A DNA stretch of 64,000 nt from assembly GCA_011605725.1 (NCBI GenBank), contig JAAOZP010000012.1:138238-202237 (forward strand). The letters are read 5' to 3'. Positions within the stretch are counted from its first letter, which is position 1, and each line of letters opens with the position of its first letter. Of the stretch, positions 8,439-16,570 are shown one piece after another. Below the pieces are notes generated by a model that did not search any database, was not told the DNA's origin, and saw only the letters and a program-made list of their open reading frames with translations. Source of the DNA: Nitrososphaerota archaeon. GTDB taxonomy: Archaea; Thermoproteota; EX4484-205; JAAOZP01. Position numbers and translations under genes: made by a program.

Positions 8439-9215
8439 ATGCATCCTGTGGTGGTTGTTGAAGGAGGCTGTCTGCCAGAGGTTTGGGAGAAGTCGATAAC
8501 CGAGCTCTGGAGCAAGGGTGTGAACATTAGGACTGAATACGGGAACGACAGCAAGGACTGCACGATGCTAATGATAATAAGAACCCCTTTAGCGGAGCCG
8601 AGAATCCATAAGGCTGGGCTGATGGTTGGCAAGCTTTCACAGCTTGAAGAATACGTTCAGGAGGTTTGCAACGGGATACATGACTCTTACGTGGAGAGAG
8701 GAATTTGGCCCTATACTTACCATGAACGCTTACGCTCCTACAAGTATTGCAGCGAGACGATCGATCAGGTAGACTACATAGTTAGAAAGCTGGCGGAAGC
8801 ACCTTACTCCAGGAGGGCGCAGGCGATAACTTGGAAGCCTTGGGTTGACCCGAAGATTGAAGACCCGCCCTGCCTCCAAAGAATCTGGTTCAGAGTTTAC
8901 GGAGACAGACTTATCATGGAGACCTGCTGGAGGTCGAGGGACGCTTTGAAAGCAGCCTTCATGAACATCTATGCTCTCACAATTCTTCAGAAAAACGTGG
9001 CGGAAGAGTTGTCGAGGAAGACTGGAAGAACCATTGTTCCAGGCGAATACGTGGATTTCTCAAACTCATACCACATATATGAAGCTGATTTCGAAAAGGC
9101 GGAAAGCCTAGTTAAACGCTCCAAGGAGTCAGGGTGGGAGACACGCTCCTGGAGCACTGAGCAGTTTAAAAGCATTGTTGAAATGGAGACGAGGGTTTCA
9201 AAAGCCTCAGGCTAA
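8439..9215 (+). CDS. thyA: Archaeal thymidylate synthase family protein
   Basis: Folate/pterin-dependent pyrimidine C5 transferase, expected to methylate dUMP to dTMP in the cytoplasm for DNA synthesis. 258 residues, close to the shorter archaeal ThyA form. Key signs are RRAQAITWKPW (arginines 125-126, dUMP phosphate), the catalytic cysteine in DPPCLQRIWFRV (C145), ETCWRSRDALKAAFMNIYALT (RSxD phosphate-binding motif and the Asn that reads the uracil ring), and DFSNSYHIYEAD, matching the DxHxY-type nucleotide-binding end. The N-terminal 90 residues follow the archaeal pattern rather than the E. coli one. Archaeal enzymes may use tetrahydromethanopterin-type carriers, which cannot be resolved here. 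The 3' end overlaps the convergent sugar isomerase gene by four bases. dCMP hydroxymethylase is a less likely alternative because the Asn appears retained. Confidence 0.8.
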   Translation: MHPVVVVEGGCLPEVWEKSITELWSKGVNIRTEYGNDSKDCTMLMIIRTPLAEPRIHKAGLMVGKLSQLEEYVQEVCNGIHDSYVERGIWPYTYHERLRSYKYCSETIDQVDYIVRKLAEAPYSRRAQAITWKPWVDPKIEDPPCLQRIWFRVYGDRLIMETCWRSRDALKAAFMNIYALTILQKNVAEELSRKTGRTIVPGEYVDFSNSYHIYEADFEKAESLVKRSKESGWETRSWSTEQFKSIVEMETRVSKASG

Positions 9216-10087
9216 CCTATTCTGGAGATTACCTCCAGCAAACCCTGCATCGAGATGTATGAGGCAGCGTACGCACCTGAGCTGAACTCTTTTCCACCAG
9301 GGGTTCTCAACATGGGCTCCTTAAGACTCCTCGTTACTCTCCAGTGGGTCTCGAGTGAAACATAGCCTTCATACCCAATCTCCTTTAAAGCCTTTAGGTT
9401 TTCCCCTATTTTAGCCTGGCCCTCCCCGACTTTCAAAAACCTGGTTTCAGAACCTTCTCTAACACCGTCCTTAACATGCACATGCTTTATAAACTTCTTC
9501 ACGTAGTTAAACCCCGTCGGAAAAGGGTCTTCACCCTCCTCATCCATCAGCTCATTACCTGGATCCCACAGCGCCTTGACAGAGCTCGCACCCAGGGAGT
9601 TTATGAAGTCCGCCAGCATCCTCCCGTTCCCGACGAAGGTTGAAGGCTCATTCTCAACAATTATCGTAACACCCTGCTTCTCAGCCATTTCAACAATCCT
9701 TCTGAATTTCTCAATTATGGTTCTCTTGTAATCCTCATATCTTCCTTTCTTCCAGAATGTGAAAGCCCTGACCAGTTGAGTGTCCAGGTGGCCAGCAAGC
9801 TCCAACGCGCTTCTAAATATCTCTATGTGTTTCTCGTATTCCTCTGCCGAATCAATGTCGCATTTGAAAGTTGGAGACGCTATTGCACACACTTTTAAAC
9901 CGTTATCTTGGAGAAACTTTTTCAAAACATTTTTCTCCCCAAGGATTTCTGGAAAACCCTTGTCAAGTATTGTTCTAATCTCTATAGCATCTATGTTGAA
10001 ACTCCCAGCGAATTCCCTCACCTCACCCAGGTCTTGCGAAACCTCATCCGTTATGAACGATAGTTTAAATTTAATGTTCAACTTCAA
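9212..10087 (-). CDS. Sugar phosphate isomerase/epimerase-like TIM-barrel protein
   Basis: 291-residue xylose isomerase-like TIM-barrel (AP endonuclease 2 family), a cytoplasmic metal-dependent isomerase or epimerase fold. The expected metal ligands are visible as VENEP (E about 145), ALWDPGN (D), KHVHVKD (H/D) and VSLETHW (E, near 245). It is the second gene of an operon with the Gfo/Idh/MocA oxidoreductase, whose TAG overlaps the Shine-Dalgarno sequence (GGGAGGT, 10091-10097). The start is TTG at 10087 or TTG at 10081; no ATG exists nearby. Isomerase plus Gfo/Idh/MocA pairs are typical of inositol and keto-sugar pathways. The alpha subunits of C-glycoside deglycosidases also belong to this fold, which matters because a beta-like subunit is encoded at 53.4 kb. 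Exact substrate unknown. Confidence 0.75.
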   Translation of the reverse strand: MKLNIKFKLSFITDEVSQDLGEVREFAGSFNIDAIEIRTILDKGFPEILGEKNVLKKFLQDNGLKVCAIASPTFKCDIDSAEEYEKHIEIFRSALELAGHLDTQLVRAFTFWKKGRYEDYKRTIIEKFRRIVEMAEKQGVTIIVENEPSTFVGNGRMLADFINSLGASSVKALWDPGNELMDEEGEDPFPTGFNYVKKFIKHVHVKDGVREGSETRFLKVGEGQAKIGENLKALKEIGYEGYVSLETHWRVTRSLKEPMLRTPGGKEFSSGAYAASYISMQGLLEVISRIG

Positions 10088-10090
10088 ATA

Positions 10091-10097
10091 ACCTCCC
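10091..10097 (-). promoter_or_regulatory. Shine-Dalgarno sequence of the sugar isomerase gene
   Basis: GGGAGGT on the minus strand overlaps the stop codon of the upstream oxidoreductase gene. It lies 3 bases before TTG 10087 and 9 bases before TTG 10081, so spacing favours 10081 slightly. It supports a TTG start, since no ATG is available. Confidence 0.5.
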
Positions 10098-11149
10098 TAC
10101 TCCACCAGTGGTAGAGCCACTTTACTCCCAGTTCTATGAGCCCTGTATATGGCGAGGACAATCTCCAGCGATTTCCTCGCCTCCTCACCGGGGACTGCAG
10201 GAGGCCTATCCTTCAGAATCGACTCAATAAAGTCCCTAACAGTCTCATCGTGTCCAAGGAACGGGGTTACTGTCTCCATTCTTTCCCCCACGCTTTCTTT
10301 ACTCACAACCGTCCCGCTTTCCTCACTCCACTCCCTTGCAACCCTCTTATCACTCCCTATGATGACGGATTTTCTGCTACCGTAGATCGCGACCCAATCC
10401 TCCTGGGGTCGAAGGTCAACGCTCCCTAGTATGTAGCCTATTGCACCGCTCTTAAAACGGAGTATTGAAACAGCGATGTCCTCGGTTTCAATACTGTGCA
10501 TCCTAGTATCGTATATCCCATAGAGATATTCCACCGGCCCCATTATCCATTGCAAAAGATCCACAAGGTGGATTGTTTGATTTATTAAGGCTCCTCCGCC
10601 CTCAGTAGCCCATTTTCCACGCCAAGACTTTGCGACTTCATCCGCATGGTAGTAGGTCTTGTCTTCACGATACCATTTTACGACGGCTTCACCGTATATC
10701 GGTATTCCGAAGTCACCGTTTTCAAACTCTCTCTTCACCCTTTGAACATCCTGCGAGAAACGGTTTTGAAAAACTATTGCAAGTTTCACGCCGTTTTTTC
10801 TACAGGCACTAATCATTTCGTCCGCCTGCTTTAGAGATATTGCTATTGGCTTCTCGCAGAGAACATGCTTAAAGTGTTCTGCAGCTTTTATCGTTATTTC
10901 AGCATGCAGGTGGTGGGGCGTACAGATGCTTACCGCATCAACACTCCTGTCTTTCAACAGGTCTTCATAGTTCTCGTAAACACTGGCATGCTTAAGGCTG
11001 AACCTCTCAGCCAGAGCCTTCGCTCTTTCAACCCTGCTGTCGGCGAGAGCAGTTATCTCAGCCATACCTGATTTCAAATAGCCGGAGACGTGGGAAGCCG
11101 CAATCCCGCCGCACCCGATTACCCCGACTCTCACTTTCTCTCCGCCCAT
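10097..11149 (-). CDS. Gfo/Idh/MocA family oxidoreductase
   Basis: NAD(P)-dependent sugar or inositol dehydrogenase, cytoplasmic. 350 residues. The N-terminal Rossmann fold has GVIGCGGIAASH (about 8-19), DAVSICTPHHLHAEI and the hallmark CEKPIA (98-103, with the catalytic-region Lys). The C-terminal alpha/beta substrate domain includes GGGALINQTIHLVDLLQWIMG, with the H-x2-D motif typical of the family (TIHLVDL). The ATG at 11149 is preceded by TATA at 11181-11188. It starts a two-gene operon with the TIM-barrel isomerase gene and is divergent from the uronate isomerase-like gene, with a 96-base gap carrying both promoters. The pair could oxidise a sugar to a keto-sugar and then rearrange it. 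Exact substrate unknown. Confidence 0.88.
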   Translation of the reverse strand: MGGEKVRVGVIGCGGIAASHVSGYLKSGMAEITALADSRVERAKALAERFSLKHASVYENYEDLLKDRSVDAVSICTPHHLHAEITIKAAEHFKHVLCEKPIAISLKQADEMISACRKNGVKLAIVFQNRFSQDVQRVKREFENGDFGIPIYGEAVVKWYREDKTYYHADEVAKSWRGKWATEGGGALINQTIHLVDLLQWIMGPVEYLYGIYDTRMHSIETEDIAVSILRFKSGAIGYILGSVDLRPQEDWVAIYGSRKSVIIGSDKRVAREWSEESGTVVSKESVGERMETVTPFLGHDETVRDFIESILKDRPPAVPGEEARKSLEIVLAIYRAHRTGSKVALPLVE

Positions 11150-11180
11150 TTTCGTATCGTCACGGATGAATCAGGAGCAG

Positions 11181-11188
11181 TATATAAA
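11181..11188 (-). promoter_or_regulatory. TATA box of the Gfo/Idh/MocA-isomerase operon
   Basis: TTTATATA on the minus strand, 32-39 bases before the ATG at 11149, giving a leader of about 5-10 bases. Confidence 0.55.
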
Positions 11189-11214
11189 TGATGTGATTAG
11201 AGGAGCATCACAAC

Positions 11215-11223
11215 GTTTATAAG
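11215..11223 (+). promoter_or_regulatory. TATA box of the uronate isomerase-like gene
   Basis: GTTTATAAG ends 22 bases before the ATG at 11246, consistent with a leaderless transcript. It is divergent from the TATA at 11181-11188, so the two promoters are only about 30 bases apart and could be co-regulated. Confidence 0.55.
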
Positions 11224-11245
11224 CCTACCGTTTCCACGCAAAATT

Positions 11246-12517
11246 ATGGAGAGGGAGAAAAGATTCATAAAGATTTTTGAAGAAATCCCCAACACTCCAG
11301 TGATAGATATTCACACGCATCTGAACCCTGTGAGGCTGAAAGCTAAGGATTTATCTGAAATAATCCTATACCATTACATTGCTACGGAGCTTGCTTCCTC
11401 AGGAATGCCTAGAGAAATACTTGACATAGAGGATCCTGATGAAAGAGTTAGAAGGGTCATCCCATTTCTTAAAAACGTGAGAAACACGTCGACCTTCTGG
11501 GCTTTAAGAAGGGTTTTCAGCCTCTTTGATTTTAACGAGGAGCTGACTGAGAAAAGCTTTGCTCTGCTTAAAGACAAATTTATGGATTTTGAGAAAAACT
11601 TTGACGGAGTCAGTTTTCTGAGGAAAAGGGTCAAGGTTGAGAAAGCATTTCTAACACTACAATTCACGGATACTGGTTTAACTTTCGACACTTCCTTCTT
11701 CACAGGCTCCCTGAGGCTTGAAAGACTTTCGAAGGAGTTTTCGAAGGAATCACTCGGAATGCTTGAGAACCTTTTCTCTTTAAAAGTAAACAGTGTTAGA
11801 GGTATGAGGGAGGCTGTAGGAGAAGTATTTGACAAGTTTAAAGAACGTATTTCGACAATCACCATTAGCTTGAATCCTAGTGAAACCATTGTTACAGACC
11901 ATAGAGAGGAGCTTGTTGACGAGGCGATACGGAAGACCGAGACGGGGGGAAGGCTTAGCCTAGAGGAGAAAAACGCGCTTCTATCATTCGTAGTAGAAGA
12001 ATTTCTCAAACTAATTAAGGATGAAGGGATTGTGTTTCAGCTGATGCTGGGTGTTGAAAGACCTGTTGTTGGAGCCTCTCCACCGGATTACGCGATAGTT
12101 GTGAACGAACCCAGCCAACTGCTCTCGCTCTGCCCATTGTTCCACAAGTATAAAGAGGTTAGTTTCGACCTTATATCTGCAAGCAGAACGCAGACTCATG
12201 AGCTTGACGTGATTGCTAAAAACTACAGGAATGTTTACGTATCAGGCTTCTGGTGGTACTCATACTATCCCTCCATAATGATGGAGAGAACGGTTGAGAA
12301 GCTCCAAATGCTGCCTGTGAACAAGTGGTGTGCGTTCTTCAGCGATGCCCAGGTTCCAGAATGGGTTTTCGGTAAGGCGCAGCTGGTTAAACATCAGCTG
12401 GCCATTACCCTAAGCGATTTAGTTGAGAAAGAATATTTAGATTTGCAGCTTGCACTTGAAACAGCAAGAAGTTTGCTTTACGAGAACGCGTTAGAAATCT
12501 ATCGTTTGAAACGATAA
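11246..12517 (+). CDS. Uronate isomerase-like amidohydrolase
   Basis: 423-residue member of the amidohydrolase superfamily closest in appearance to glucuronate/galacturonate isomerase (UxaC, COG1904). It would be cytoplasmic and isomerise an aldo-uronate to a keto-uronate. Signs are VIDIHTHLNP at about 19-28 (the HxH metal motif), DLSEIILYHYIATELASSGMP just after it (the typical UxaC segment), a long helical insertion (about 85-230), SFDLISAS, GFWWYSYYPSIMMERTVEKLQMLP and CAFFSDAQVPEW with the late Asp. It ends in LVEKEYLDLQLALETARSLLYENALEIY, as UxaC proteins do. It is shorter than E. coli UxaC (about 470) and divergent in the insertion, so the substrate could differ. It faces the Gfo/Idh/MocA-isomerase operon across a shared promoter region, fitting uronic acid use. 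Confidence 0.7.
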   Translation: MEREKRFIKIFEEIPNTPVIDIHTHLNPVRLKAKDLSEIILYHYIATELASSGMPREILDIEDPDERVRRVIPFLKNVRNTSTFWALRRVFSLFDFNEELTEKSFALLKDKFMDFEKNFDGVSFLRKRVKVEKAFLTLQFTDTGLTFDTSFFTGSLRLERLSKEFSKESLGMLENLFSLKVNSVRGMREAVGEVFDKFKERISTITISLNPSETIVTDHREELVDEAIRKTETGGRLSLEEKNALLSFVVEEFLKLIKDEGIVFQLMLGVERPVVGASPPDYAIVVNEPSQLLSLCPLFHKYKEVSFDLISASRTQTHELDVIAKNYRNVYVSGFWWYSYYPSIMMERTVEKLQMLPVNKWCAFFSDAQVPEWVFGKAQLVKHQLAITLSDLVEKEYLDLQLALETARSLLYENALEIYRLKR

Positions 12518-12581
12518 GCTAGCACGCTATTTGTCGAACGCGATTACCATGCTCTCAAGACCCTGCGTGTTGAAGATAAGC

Positions 12582-14171
12582 CTATACTAACTGTTTAAGC
12601 CTTCTTATATGACCTTTTCCAACACCTCGAACAGCACACCCGTTTTTCAAATACTCGATTATCTTCCGGTCGTCGACTATGTTAAAAGCATCCACGATTG
12701 CAGGCGTACCCCCGTTCATTCTTAGGACTTCCTCAGGCTCTAGTTGAAGGTAAACCTTATGCCTGACGGCGAAGACTATTGCGTCAACCCCTTTAACAAC
12801 CTTCTCTAAATCCTGCTCAACCCTCAGGTTCTTCAAATCCTCCTGATTCCTGAATTGCTTTGCCAGTGAGAACTCGTCTTCATCCTGCTGGGCGAACTCC
12901 GGCCAAACCTTCACGTAAGGGTCGTGAACCCTTATTTCAAAACCCATTTCCCTAAGCCTTCTTATCAGGATCTCTGAAGGAGAATGACGAGTATCACCTA
13001 TATCAGCAAGGTAAGAGGCTCCGAGAACCGCTACAGTCGAGCCTTTAATATCCCTACCCGCCTCTCTAAGAGCATCCGCAACCAGATCGGCGGTGTGAAG
13101 CGGCATTTTATCATTAATGTTTATCGCTTCAATAGTGTACGGCACGCCTTCGCAACATCCGAATATTTCCTTGAAAGCCCAGTTAGCCAGCACGCTATCC
13201 TTCGTTAAACAATACCCGCCTACGCCTAATCCAGGGTTCATAATGTTACTGTGGGTTGGGCGAACCCTTATTCCGGGTAGAACCTTCCAAAGATCTATAC
13301 CTATTTCCTCAGCCCTAAGCGTCCAATCATATATGAAGGCTATGTTAACAGCCCTGTAGGAGTTTTCAAGTACCTTCGCAACTTCGGAGGCAGTAGTATT
13401 TTCAGCCTCGTAGAGAGGGTAAGTTATCACTCGCGACAAGAATCTTCGCGCAAGCTCCGCACTCTCCGCATCTATCCCAGCCCATGTTCTCCAGAAGTCC
13501 CTTATCGAGCTGACGTATTGTCTGCCCGGCATAACCCTTTCATAGGAATGAGCTAGATGCGGCGGCTTAGTTATACCCCTTTTCTCCCTCTCCTCCTTGA
13601 GAATCGGAAGCACGATTCTCTCGCAGGTTCCAGGGGGCACGGTGGTTTCAACCAGAACGAGAGCATCCTCCTTCATATACTTCCCTATCGTTCTGCAGCC
13701 GGCTTTGAAAGCATCCAGCTCAACATATCCCGCCTCAGCCTTTCCGAAAACAGGTTTCACAGCGTCAAGCTGTATGTCGACAACAATTATGTCGGCAAGA
13801 CCCAGCGACTCCTCGCAGCCAGTAGCCATCAGGGTCTTCTTTTCAAGAACCGTCCTCCGGAATATTTCAGGTATCTCCGGATCCTCTGCACTCACAGGGG
13901 GTTTCCCCGAGTTTATGTACGGGATTTTCCAGTAGGATCTTTTAGAAGGCCTCTGATAGCCAAGTACGAAGTACGGAGAATCCTTCGCATCCGCGACGAC
14001 GGCAGCCATAACCGCTCCGACGAAACCAAGCCCCATGACAGTAACTATCTCTCTACCGTGGGCACGCTGATCCTCAACTATCCCCACTATTCTCGCAAAC
14101 TCAGCCTTCAACTCATCTTTAGACGGAATACTATATGTAACGCCGTCCGGTGAAACAGAATACTCTGGCAT
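12582..14171 (-). CDS. Nucleotide-sugar (UDP-glucose/UDP-ManNAc type) dehydrogenase
   Basis: NAD-dependent four-electron oxidation of an NDP-sugar to an NDP-uronic acid, cytoplasmic. 529 residues from ATG 14171. The N-terminal Rossmann domain has TVMGLGFVGAVMAAVVAD (about 43-60). VETTVPPGTCERIVLPIL and ANTT/VAKVLENSYRAVNIAFI follow, with Lys and Asn in the expected places. The catalytic cysteine lies in NPGLGVGGYCLTKDS (about 315-330). The C-terminal UDP-binding domain contains VAVLGASYLADIGDTRHSPSEILIRRL and a final VDAIVFAVRH. The start is decided by the Shine-Dalgarno GGAGGG (14178-14183), six bases before the ATG; a TTG two codons upstream is too close to it. It is the third gene of the kinase-nucleotidyltransferase-dehydrogenase set. 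At 529 residues it is longer than most relatives (about 430), with N-terminal and central additions. Confidence 0.87.
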   Translation of the reverse strand: MPEYSVSPDGVTYSIPSKDELKAEFARIVGIVEDQRAHGREIVTVMGLGFVGAVMAAVVADAKDSPYFVLGYQRPSKRSYWKIPYINSGKPPVSAEDPEIPEIFRRTVLEKKTLMATGCEESLGLADIIVVDIQLDAVKPVFGKAEAGYVELDAFKAGCRTIGKYMKEDALVLVETTVPPGTCERIVLPILKEEREKRGITKPPHLAHSYERVMPGRQYVSSIRDFWRTWAGIDAESAELARRFLSRVITYPLYEAENTTASEVAKVLENSYRAVNIAFIYDWTLRAEEIGIDLWKVLPGIRVRPTHSNIMNPGLGVGGYCLTKDSVLANWAFKEIFGCCEGVPYTIEAININDKMPLHTADLVADALREAGRDIKGSTVAVLGASYLADIGDTRHSPSEILIRRLREMGFEIRVHDPYVKVWPEFAQQDEDEFSLAKQFRNQEDLKNLRVEQDLEKVVKGVDAIVFAVRHKVYLQLEPEEVLRMNGGTPAIVDAFNIVDDRKIIEYLKNGCAVRGVGKGHIRRLKQLV

Positions 14172-14177
14172 TTCCAA

Positions 14178-14183
14178 CCCTCC
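14178..14183 (-). promoter_or_regulatory. Shine-Dalgarno that fixes the dehydrogenase start
   Basis: GGAGGG on the minus strand with a six-base spacer to ATG 14171. It lies between the TAG of the nucleotidyltransferase gene (14189-14191) and the start, indicating reinitiation or internal initiation on a polycistronic mRNA. Confidence 0.6.
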
Positions 14184-14188
14184 GGATG

Positions 14189-16522
14189 CTACTCTCCATG
14201 TTTAAAGATTATTAAGCTTTTCCACGCGCTTCCCGGCGATCTCCATCCTTCGTCAACAACCATCCCGTTAAGGTTCTCCCTGTCGATTATCGTCCTTTTC
14301 GCAAGCGAACTCTTAACAAAGCATTTTTTCAGAATGCTGTTCCACACTATAGCACCCCTCTCGATCCTGCTTTCCTCAATCATCGAGTTATGCAGGACGC
14401 ACCAAGGCTTAACGTGAACCTCGCCCCTGAAAACGATTTCCCCACTCAGAAAAGAATTCACACCCACATAGAAATGTACATCACCATACTCCTCCAAGCC
14501 AGGTATCTCGGTGAATGCTAAAGACCTTAACTGCCTTGTGAACTTTTTATCAAACTTCTTTAAGCCACCCTCTTTCTCAGCAACCATCATCATAGTCTGT
14601 AGAAAACGTTTCACCCTGGGTTCCACATATATTCGCGCACCCAGGTCAACAGTAACACCGAAAACCTTTTCAAGAGCCTCCAAAGAAAACCCTTCTAACG
14701 CTTCCAAGCCGGAATGATCCAGCTCTGGAGTTCCCCTTATTCGAGCACAGGCCTTACCGTCTTCAAGGTAAAACACCATATTCCTCATAGGCTTGAAGGC
14801 CTCGACTTCAGCCTGAAAGACATCGCATTTCTCAAGAACCGCCTTCTCTCCAACTGTTGAGTCCACTATAACTGAGTCAACTATCCTAGCGTTCTCCCCA
14901 ATCCTGACAACACGCGGGGGCATAGCTATGATGAAAGAATTACTTATGCTGGAACCATCACCTATAGTCACATCCCCCCTTATGTCAACTCTGCCTGAGA
15001 AAACAACACCTTTCCCTATCCTGTCAGCGTTAAAATCCTCGCCCACAGTTATTATAGCATCCTCTCTCACCACGCAACCTTTCTCCGTAAGCATTCTAGC
15101 CAGCCTCTTAGATTGCAGCATCGCTCCAACCCTAGCCTCACTCCTGTAGTCATATCCTTCTCCAACACCCTCTTCACCTTTAAGCAGATATATGTTAATC
15201 CTCTCCCCTTTTGAAACAGCCTCTTTAGAGACCTCTGGCAGGAAGTATTCTCCGCCAGCATGCCTCTCTAAAACATATACTCCAGGAGGGCTTGGCCCAA
15301 TCCTTCTGCACAAATTTATCGAGAGCAGCTCCTCCCTGGATAACCCATGCCTCTTTTCACCTGGTTTTAAGGAGAAAATTTCAGAGTTCGGCACCACGAT
15401 CTCTGAACCATCTTTTAAAACCCGCCCGTAGTTAGGAGCGTCAACATCCCTAATCACGTTAAGATAAACCTCAACGTTCATCGCCATCAACCCCGTGTTC
15501 CTCTCCCTTATAGCGTTAAGATAGTCTGTTGAAACCTTGAAGTCGAGAAGGTTCACCTCCAGCGAACCGATGTTTCTCCTCTGCTCCTCAGTAACACCGA
15601 TTTCATCCTGCTCCTTTATGTCTAGAAACTCGTCTGACATTGGGTCGAAAAGCAGAGCCTTCCCGTCTAGCCTAACCCTTCTTTCCTCAAGCTGCTCTCT
15701 TGAAAGAACTATTTTCCCCCCTGGAAGCGCTTCTCTTATAGGGTGGTATATGCATACTTTGTCTCCAGCCCTATCGACGTCACGCCTACTTAGGAAGACG
15801 TATGATGCCCATTCACCGTATTTACCAGTATCCACTTCTGGAAGCCTGAGCGCAATCAGTTCCCCGCTTCTAATCATCCTGTTTATCTTCAGCGATTTCT
15901 CATCCTTAACATCCTTCTCATCCACCAGTCCTAGAACCTTCTTTGGATACCTGACTATCCTCCCATACATGAATGGGTCTCCCTTGTCTGACGTTACTAT
16001 AGTGATCTTAGCACCGGAAGACACGTGACTCTTTATAATGTTCCTTATCTCTTCCGGAGGCACGGTTGGCACATCCCCGTAGTAGATGAAGACGTATTTC
16101 GCTCCACTTTCCTCAACAAGCTTCTTACCCTCAAAGCTGGTTGCTGCAGCACCCGTACCCTTGTCACCAGGATTGTCGAAGAAAATCCTGACGTTACTCC
16201 ATTTCGCAACTATGGCTTTCAGATCCATCAACGCCTTGAGGTCTATAAGGTCCCGCTCATCCCTACACTCCTCAATACTCTCCCCAACTCTTCTGCCTGC
16301 TGAAAGAAGAATCGATTTCACTAGGCCGCACTGCATTATGGTGCTGAATATAGTGTCCAAGTAGGTTTTCCTCCAGAAAAGGTCTCTCATCGCCGGTTTC
16401 GAGATGGTGTCAGTATACGGGTCTAACCTGGTCCAGAGCGGTGTAGACCTGAAGCCTGAGCCGCCGGCAGGTACAATTGCAACAGTGCTTTCCCTAATCT
16501 TTTCTTCAGACTTGCTTCTCAT
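14189..16522 (-). CDS. Sugar-1-phosphate nucleotidyltransferase with left-handed beta-helix domains
   Basis: 777-residue enzyme expected to join a sugar-1-phosphate to a nucleoside triphosphate. The N-terminal nucleotidyltransferase has VAIVPAGGSGFR (about 13-24), SKPAMRDLFW, DKGTGAAATS and the metal-site FIYYGDVP (D near 153). From about 480 to 570 hexapeptide repeats appear (GEDFNADRIGKGVVFSGRVDIRGDVTIGDGSSI), and again at about 690-777 (GEIVFRGEVHVKPWCVLHNSMIEESRIERGAIVWN), indicating beta-helix folding. The region between is unassigned. It lies between the galactokinase-like kinase gene (48-base gap) and the NDP-sugar dehydrogenase gene (17-base gap). It has its own TATA-like CTTTAAAAAAGC around 16546-16556. 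The length is far above ordinary RmlA/GlmU-type enzymes, resembling bacterial and plant proteins that pair a pyrophosphorylase with a sugar kinase. Base and sugar specificity unknown. Confidence 0.8.
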   Translation of the reverse strand: MRSKSEEKIRESTVAIVPAGGSGFRSTPLWTRLDPYTDTISKPAMRDLFWRKTYLDTIFSTIMQCGLVKSILLSAGRRVGESIEECRDERDLIDLKALMDLKAIVAKWSNVRIFFDNPGDKGTGAAATSFEGKKLVEESGAKYVFIYYGDVPTVPPEEIRNIIKSHVSSGAKITIVTSDKGDPFMYGRIVRYPKKVLGLVDEKDVKDEKSLKINRMIRSGELIALRLPEVDTGKYGEWASYVFLSRRDVDRAGDKVCIYHPIREALPGGKIVLSREQLEERRVRLDGKALLFDPMSDEFLDIKEQDEIGVTEEQRRNIGSLEVNLLDFKVSTDYLNAIRERNTGLMAMNVEVYLNVIRDVDAPNYGRVLKDGSEIVVPNSEIFSLKPGEKRHGLSREELLSINLCRRIGPSPPGVYVLERHAGGEYFLPEVSKEAVSKGERINIYLLKGEEGVGEGYDYRSEARVGAMLQSKRLARMLTEKGCVVREDAIITVGEDFNADRIGKGVVFSGRVDIRGDVTIGDGSSISNSFIIAMPPRVVRIGENARIVDSVIVDSTVGEKAVLEKCDVFQAEVEAFKPMRNMVFYLEDGKACARIRGTPELDHSGLEALEGFSLEALEKVFGVTVDLGARIYVEPRVKRFLQTMMMVAEKEGGLKKFDKKFTRQLRSLAFTEIPGLEEYGDVHFYVGVNSFLSGEIVFRGEVHVKPWCVLHNSMIEESRIERGAIVWNSILKKCFVKSSLAKRTIIDRENLNGMVVDEGWRSPGSAWKSLIIFKHGE

Positions 16523-16570
16523 GCTGAAAACCGTGGAGTAAGAGCTTTTTTAAAGTTTGAGGAGAGTTTT

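Noticed and set aside
11374..12009. 211-residue open frame on the minus strand inside the uronate isomerase-like gene
   Set aside because: It is Ser-rich, has no family resemblance and lies wholly antisense to a well-supported gene; it is a frame shadow.
13557..14153. 198-residue open frame antisense to the NDP-sugar dehydrogenase
   Set aside because: The composition is that of an antisense shadow, and the opposite strand carries a full enzyme with catalytic motifs.
15537..16028. 163-residue Ser-rich open frame antisense to the nucleotidyltransferase
   Set aside because: No recognisable domain and no start signal; the opposite strand holds the catalytic domain.
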